Origin: Pseudoalteromonas sp. NC201
GTDB taxonomy: Bacteria; Pseudomonadota; Gammaproteobacteria; Enterobacterales; Alteromonadaceae
Length of the DNA: 64,000 bases
Direction: 5' to 3'
Assembly: GCF_002850255.1 (NCBI RefSeq)
Contig: NZ_CP022522.1
Location: forward strand, 3,648,501 to 3,712,500
Part shown: piece by piece, positions 60,038-64,000 of the stretch
How the letters are laid out: the number at the start of each line of letters is the position of its first letter
How positions within the stretch are numbered: position 1 is the stretch's first letter
The notes under the pieces: model-generated
Databases searched by the model: none
Told to the model about the DNA's origin: nothing
What the model saw: only the letters and a program-made list of their open reading frames with translations
Made by a program: the position numbers and the translations under genes

Positions 60038-60871
60038 TTACGAACGGTGATATAGCGCCATTAGCTCGTCAACTTTATTCCGCCCATTACCCTTTGGGCT
60101 AATTGTACGTTTCACCTTTATCACATCTAGCTTCGCTTGATTGTAAATCTTTCGTGTCCACACCGTATCGTGATTGGAGATTAACACTGGCGTTTGCTTT
60201 TCAAAAGCCGCAGTTTCCGCAAGATTCGCCAGCTGTGCTTGATCGTCTAAGTTAAACCCACCTTTTGCATAGCTAGTAAATGACGCAGTTTTGCTCAAAG
60301 GTACATACGGAGGATCGCAATACACTACCGCATTCTTTGGCATGGTTTCAAATACTTGGCTGTAACTTTGACAGGTGAAAGTAGCCTGTTGAGCCTTTTC
60401 AGCAAACACATATAACTCGCGCTCTGGAAAGTAAGGCTTTTTGTATTTACCAAAAGGGACGTTAAAGATCCCCTTGAGGTTATAACGACATAAACCATTG
60501 TAGCCATGGCGGTTCATATATAGAAATAGAATCGCACGCTCATACACATCAATGCTTTCGTTAAACTGTTGTCGATACGCGTAATACGCATCTGGATGGT
60601 TATTCAGCTCGACGAATAGCCTTTTAGCGTCACTGATAAATTCATCAGGAATACGCTTCAACTCTTTATACAGGTTGATAAGATCAGCGTTAATGTCATT
60701 TAAGACATAATGCTTAAACTGAGTGTTAAGGAAAACAGATCCCGCTCCAACAAAAGGTTCTACTAGCGTGTCGGCTTCATTACTTGCTGCTTGTAGGCGC
60801 TTAGAAATATCTTCTACTAAGCTGTATTTTCCGCCTGCCCATTTTAAGAAGGCTCTAGTCTTTTGTTGCAT
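60038..60871 (-). CDS. dam: DNA adenine methyltransferase Dam
   Basis: 277 residues. Motif I FLKWAGGKYSLVEDI, VEPFVGAGSVFLNT, and the catalytic DPPY in VVYCDPPYVPLS. Methylates GATC for mismatch repair and replication timing. Downstream of damX by 47 bp. Confidence 0.97.
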   Translation of the reverse strand: MQQKTRAFLKWAGGKYSLVEDISKRLQAASNEADTLVEPFVGAGSVFLNTQFKHYVLNDINADLINLYKELKRIPDEFISDAKRLFVELNNHPDAYYAYRQQFNESIDVYERAILFLYMNRHGYNGLCRYNLKGIFNVPFGKYKKPYFPERELYVFAEKAQQATFTCQSYSQVFETMPKNAVVYCDPPYVPLSKTASFTSYAKGGFNLDDQAQLANLAETAAFEKQTPVLISNHDTVWTRKIYNQAKLDVIKVKRTISPKGNGRNKVDELMALYHRS

Positions 60872-60918
60872 GCTCGTTCTATGTCGTGAGTGGTTGCGCG
60901 ATTTTACACTAAATGTGG

Positions 60919-62280
60919 CTAATTACCGAGAGACTGAGTAATTTCTTGTTTAATTTTACTCATTCTCTTAAAAAATGGCTGACCTTTTTGTAGCGCTTCT
61001 GGCAATACTGCCTTTGCTTGCTTCGCTGAGGCCAAACTCTCGTAAGCATCAGTAGTAACTACAAACCAAGTTCGGCCATTTCTTAAAACAGTAAACTGCT
61101 GTGTTACTACCTCGTTATGCTCCGCCATAAACCCAGCTGCAATCTCACTTTCTGTCACTGCAAGTAACTGGATCACCCATTCACCATCTGAGCGACTGAG
61201 ATACCAAGGGTTTCCCGTCAATAGTTCAGGCTCTGCGTACTGAGGCTCTGTTACTGGCGATAAAGTGGCAGGAGTACTATCAACATCGGCTTTTTCAGGT
61301 GTAACCGCTTGCTCTGATAGTGCGTTATTGTTGTTTGTCGTATCTTCTTTTGTTTCGGTTAGTGCAGATAAAATACTGCCAACAGGCGCTGTTTCGACTT
61401 GCGTTGGCGCTTCGGTTGGCAACTCTGGTTGCACGTCGTTTTCAATTTCAACTTTTTCAACTGTGGTATTTGGCGCCTCAAATACCACTTGCGCATCAAT
61501 AGCGGTGGCTACTGTTTCTTCATTATCTTGAGTTGGCGTCCAGTATCGTTTTAATTCTTGCTTATACACTAAAGCAACCATTAACGCTGTTAATACCAAA
61601 CAAAGCGCAATGACATACCATTGCCATTGTGATTTGCTACCTACTTTGGAGCTTTGTTCACGTAAATTTAGACTCTGCTGCTGTGGCTGCCAAGAAAGTA
61701 AAACACTCGGATTACCTCGAGCTTCAGCAACAAACGTATTAAAAATAGGATCTTCGTCAGGCGGTAAGTCTTTGTAAAACATGCTCATCAAGCGCTTACT
61801 CTCGAGCACGGATAAAGGCTCGATATGAATATCCAGACTTTCAGGGATCAGCTGAGGCTGCTGCGCCGTAGCGAGTATGTAAATTGTTTCGCGAGAAGAT
61901 TTTGCGAGCTTTTGTAGTTGTTCCGCAAGCTCTTGGGTTAAATGCCTGACGTTGTCTAACACCCATAAGCATGGTCCACAAGCTTGTTCATCATGGAGCA
62001 ACATGAAGTTTTCACTTAGAGATAACTTCTGATCAATGAGAGGACTGCGAAAGCTATGCTCAAGCAGCTGCCGTACCACATCAAACTCTTGAGTATTGGC
62101 AGTCAGCTTTACAAACGCTTTGTTAAAGTCTGGGTATTTATCAGTAAGAAACGATTCCGCAAGGTAGCTTTTACCAAGACCTGAAGAGCCGACTAAGGTT
62201 ATCAGGTTTTGGCCATAGTCGAATTGCATAGCAATTCTATCTACCAATGCAGCTCTGCTTGGTAAAATTTGCGACTGCAT
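60919..62280 (-). CDS. damX: DamX-like cell-division protein with SPOR domain
   Basis: 453 residues. Residues 1-200 are an ATPase-like part (LVGSSGLGKSYLAES, Walker A); one membrane helix (~226-246); a Pro/Thr/Glu-rich linker (~250-360); a C-terminal SPOR domain (~370-445, WVIQLLAVTESEIAAGFM), which binds denuded peptidoglycan at the septum. Directly after aroB. Confidence 0.88.
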   Translation of the reverse strand: MQSQILPSRAALVDRIAMQFDYGQNLITLVGSSGLGKSYLAESFLTDKYPDFNKAFVKLTANTQEFDVVRQLLEHSFRSPLIDQKLSLSENFMLLHDEQACGPCLWVLDNVRHLTQELAEQLQKLAKSSRETIYILATAQQPQLIPESLDIHIEPLSVLESKRLMSMFYKDLPPDEDPIFNTFVAEARGNPSVLLSWQPQQQSLNLREQSSKVGSKSQWQWYVIALCLVLTALMVALVYKQELKRYWTPTQDNEETVATAIDAQVVFEAPNTTVEKVEIENDVQPELPTEAPTQVETAPVGSILSALTETKEDTTNNNNALSEQAVTPEKADVDSTPATLSPVTEPQYAEPELLTGNPWYLSRSDGEWVIQLLAVTESEIAAGFMAEHNEVVTQQFTVLRNGRTWFVVTTDAYESLASAKQAKAVLPEALQKGQPFFKRMSKIKQEITQSLGN

Positions 62281-63351
62281 TTAACGACCTATTAGAGTTA
62301 CCACGGTTTCATCGCTAACATCATCCACTAGCGCACATTGGCCTAGTTGCGTAGGAAGAATAAAGCGAATTTTGCCTTGTTTGTTCTTTTTGTCTTTGCG
62401 CATATGTTGTAAAAACTGCGCTGCGGTCATCTCGCTTGGCGCTTCTGTCGGTAATTGATAAAGCGCAATAACACGACGGATCTTTTCAACATCAGTAGTA
62501 CTAAGCGCGCCGCGCTGACAAGCCAAATTTGCAGCTATCATCATACCGGCAGCAACGGCTTCACCATGCAACCAATTACCATAGCCCATTTGCGCTTCAA
62601 TCGCATGGCCAAAGGTGTGACCCAGATTAAGTAATGCACGCAATCCCGCTTCGGTTTCGTCTTTGGCGACGATCTCGGCTTTTATCGCACAACACTTATA
62701 AATAACTTGTTGAAGGCTGTCAGCATCTAGTGCGCTGAGCTGAGGATGCTGATCCGTTAATGTATCAAGAAAAGATGCGTCATAGATCAACGCATATTTA
62801 ATGACTTCAGCCATACCCGCAGCAAACTCTCTTGCAGGCAATGTACTTAAGGTCTTGGTGTCGATAAAAACCGCTTTTGGCTGATAGAAAGCACCAATCA
62901 TGTTTTTACCTAGCGGATGATTTACCGCAGTTTTACCACCAACCGATGAATCTACTTGTGACAGCAAAGTCGTAGGGATTTGAATAAACGGAACACCACG
63001 CTGGTAGCATGCCGCAACAAAACCAGTCAAATCGCCAACCACACCGCCACCGAGGGCAATCAAACACGTATCACGACCACAATTATGCTCGAGCAAAAAG
63101 GCAGAGATCTTTTCAAACCATTCTAGCGATTTGTATTGTTCACCATCAGGGATAACAAAATGTAGCGGTTTTTGAGCGTCAAATATCGCTAAAAGATTGT
63201 CTAAATATAAAGGTGCTATGGTGGTGTTGGTGATGATAACAGGACGACTTTGCCCAACATACTGCTTAAGTCGTCCTTCATCAGATAAGAGATGTTCACC
63301 GATAAAGATGGGATAGCTCCGCTCGTTTAAATCAACCTTTAATTCAAGCAT
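62281..63351 (-). CDS. aroB: 3-dehydroquinate synthase
   Basis: 356 residues. GGGVVGDLTGFVA at the NAD site and LLNLGHTFGHAIE for zinc His ligands. Second step of the shikimate pathway. The stop touches the damX start. Confidence 0.97.
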   Translation of the reverse strand: MLELKVDLNERSYPIFIGEHLLSDEGRLKQYVGQSRPVIITNTTIAPLYLDNLLAIFDAQKPLHFVIPDGEQYKSLEWFEKISAFLLEHNCGRDTCLIALGGGVVGDLTGFVAACYQRGVPFIQIPTTLLSQVDSSVGGKTAVNHPLGKNMIGAFYQPKAVFIDTKTLSTLPAREFAAGMAEVIKYALIYDASFLDTLTDQHPQLSALDADSLQQVIYKCCAIKAEIVAKDETEAGLRALLNLGHTFGHAIEAQMGYGNWLHGEAVAAGMMIAANLACQRGALSTTDVEKIRRVIALYQLPTEAPSEMTAAQFLQHMRKDKKNKQGKIRFILPTQLGQCALVDDVSDETVVTLIGR

Positions 63352-63377
63352 GGCGTCCCTCCTACGGTGTTGTTATA

Positions 63378-63896
63378 TTAGAAATCTAATTTTTCAATAA
63401 TTTGGTTTGCAACTACTTTAGCGCTTTGCTCATCCGTGCGAACAACGTGATCTGCCACTTCTCTATATAGTGGTTCACGCTCATCAGCTAAGCGCTCTAG
63501 TACGTCACGTGAGTCTTCACTGGTTTGTAGTAATGGACGACGCTTATCACGCTGAGTACGAGCTACCTGTTTTTCGATCGGCGTTTCTAGGTAAACAACA
63601 ATACCGCGCGCAGACAACTTGTTGCGCACTTCTTTGCTGATCACAGAGCCACCACCTGTCGCTAACACAATGCCTTGCATTTCTGTTAGGTCAGAGATGA
63701 CGCTTTCTTCACGCTTGCGGAACCCCTCTTCGCCCTCGATATCGAACACCCAAGAAATATCGGCACCTGTGCGGCGCTCAATTTCCTGATCCGAATCGAA
63801 AAATTCAAGGTGTAATTGATCTGCAATGTGACGACCAATCGTGCTTTTACCAGCCCCCATCGGGCCTACTAGAAATATATTACGTTTCTCAGCCAT
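63378..63896 (-). CDS. aroK: Shikimate kinase
   Basis: 172 residues. Walker [12 protein letters not shown] near residue 12, DSDQEIERR, and TGGGSV; R of DKRRPLL in the lid. Phosphorylates shikimate. Leads aroK-aroB-damX-dam. Confidence 0.97.
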   Translation of the reverse strand: MAEKRNIFLVGPMGAGKSTIGRHIADQLHLEFFDSDQEIERRTGADISWVFDIEGEEGFRKREESVISDLTEMQGIVLATGGGSVISKEVRNKLSARGIVVYLETPIEKQVARTQRDKRRPLLQTSEDSRDVLERLADEREPLYREVADHVVRTDEQSAKVVANQIIEKLDF

Positions 63897-63974
63897 ATCT
63901 TTTTAGTACAAACGAACTCTAAAATTTGAAATAAAACCCCGCCTAACGACCTGGCCCCAAAATTAAGGAGGGGA

Positions 63975-64000
63975 TTATCTCAGTAATCCGTGAACAATTT
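63975..64000 (-). CDS. Possible 3' tip of a gene upstream of aroK
   Basis: One leftward frame reads ...IVHGLLR then TAA at the right edge. In related genomes pilQ lies here and ends in TPxIV-like text. Only eight codons; a guess from synteny. Confidence 0.22.

Overview
The window looks like a chromosomal piece of a marine gammaproteobacterium of the Alteromonadales, most likely Pseudoalteromonas or a close relative. This is inferred from gene order (aroK-aroB-damX-dam, rpe-gph-trpS, rpsF-priB-rpsR-rplI, dnaB-alr, orn/rsgA-psd, astC-astA-astD), a ThiD-ThiE fusion, a DUF3802-type protein and moderate G+C. No plasmid, phage or integrase genes were seen. Both ends cut through genes or operons.

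Positions 1-13,400 (minus strand) hold the first two genes of a non-ribosomal peptide/polyketide cluster that continues past the left edge. The first gene encodes a 3,308-residue starter protein with the order FAAL-ACP-KS-AT-ACP-aminotransferase-C-A-PCP, the logic of iturin/mycosubtilin synthetases. It should make a 3-amino fatty acid and join it to a first amino acid, Gly by my reading of the A-domain code. The second gene begins with a TubC-type docking domain and a C-A-PCP module whose code resembles Asp. The product should be a beta-amino-acyl lipopeptide. A secreted amidohydrolase and a gamma-glutamyltransferase follow (14.1-17.9 kb).

Positions 18-36.9 kb are mostly core genes with inserts: a GGDEF/EAL protein, zur, cheX, yjbQ, alr-dnaB, an ECF sigma/putative anti-sigma/putative adhesin operon, a minor-pilin operon, the rpsF-priB-rpsR-rplI operon, a repeat-rich array of five identical tRNA-Gly(GCC) genes separated by nine decayed tRNA-like units, then orn, rsgA and psd. 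A 210-bp MITE-like inverted-repeat element sits at the 3' end of the pilin operon and supplies the last codons of its final gene.

Positions 36.9-43.4 kb are a thiamine biosynthesis operon (thiC-thiO-thiS-thiG-thiDE-thiF) led by a TPP riboswitch. Then come a META-domain lipoprotein, a thioesterase and a TonB-dependent receptor.

Positions 46.7-48.7 kb are a small accessory island: a short helical protein, an XRE regulator, an unannotated 58-residue peptide with a double-glycine leader, and a six-helix membrane protein whose start overlaps the peptide's stop. This is the best candidate for a small undescribed system (secreted peptide plus immunity or partner protein).

Positions 48.7-64 kb are housekeeping: speD, an OsmC protein, a DUF3802-type protein, the arginine succinyltransferase genes astC-astA-astD, an HDOD protein, pabA/trpG, trpS-gph-rpe, two small plus-strand genes inserted between rpe and dam, then dam, damX, aroB and aroK. 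All family names are from reading motifs; no database search was run.
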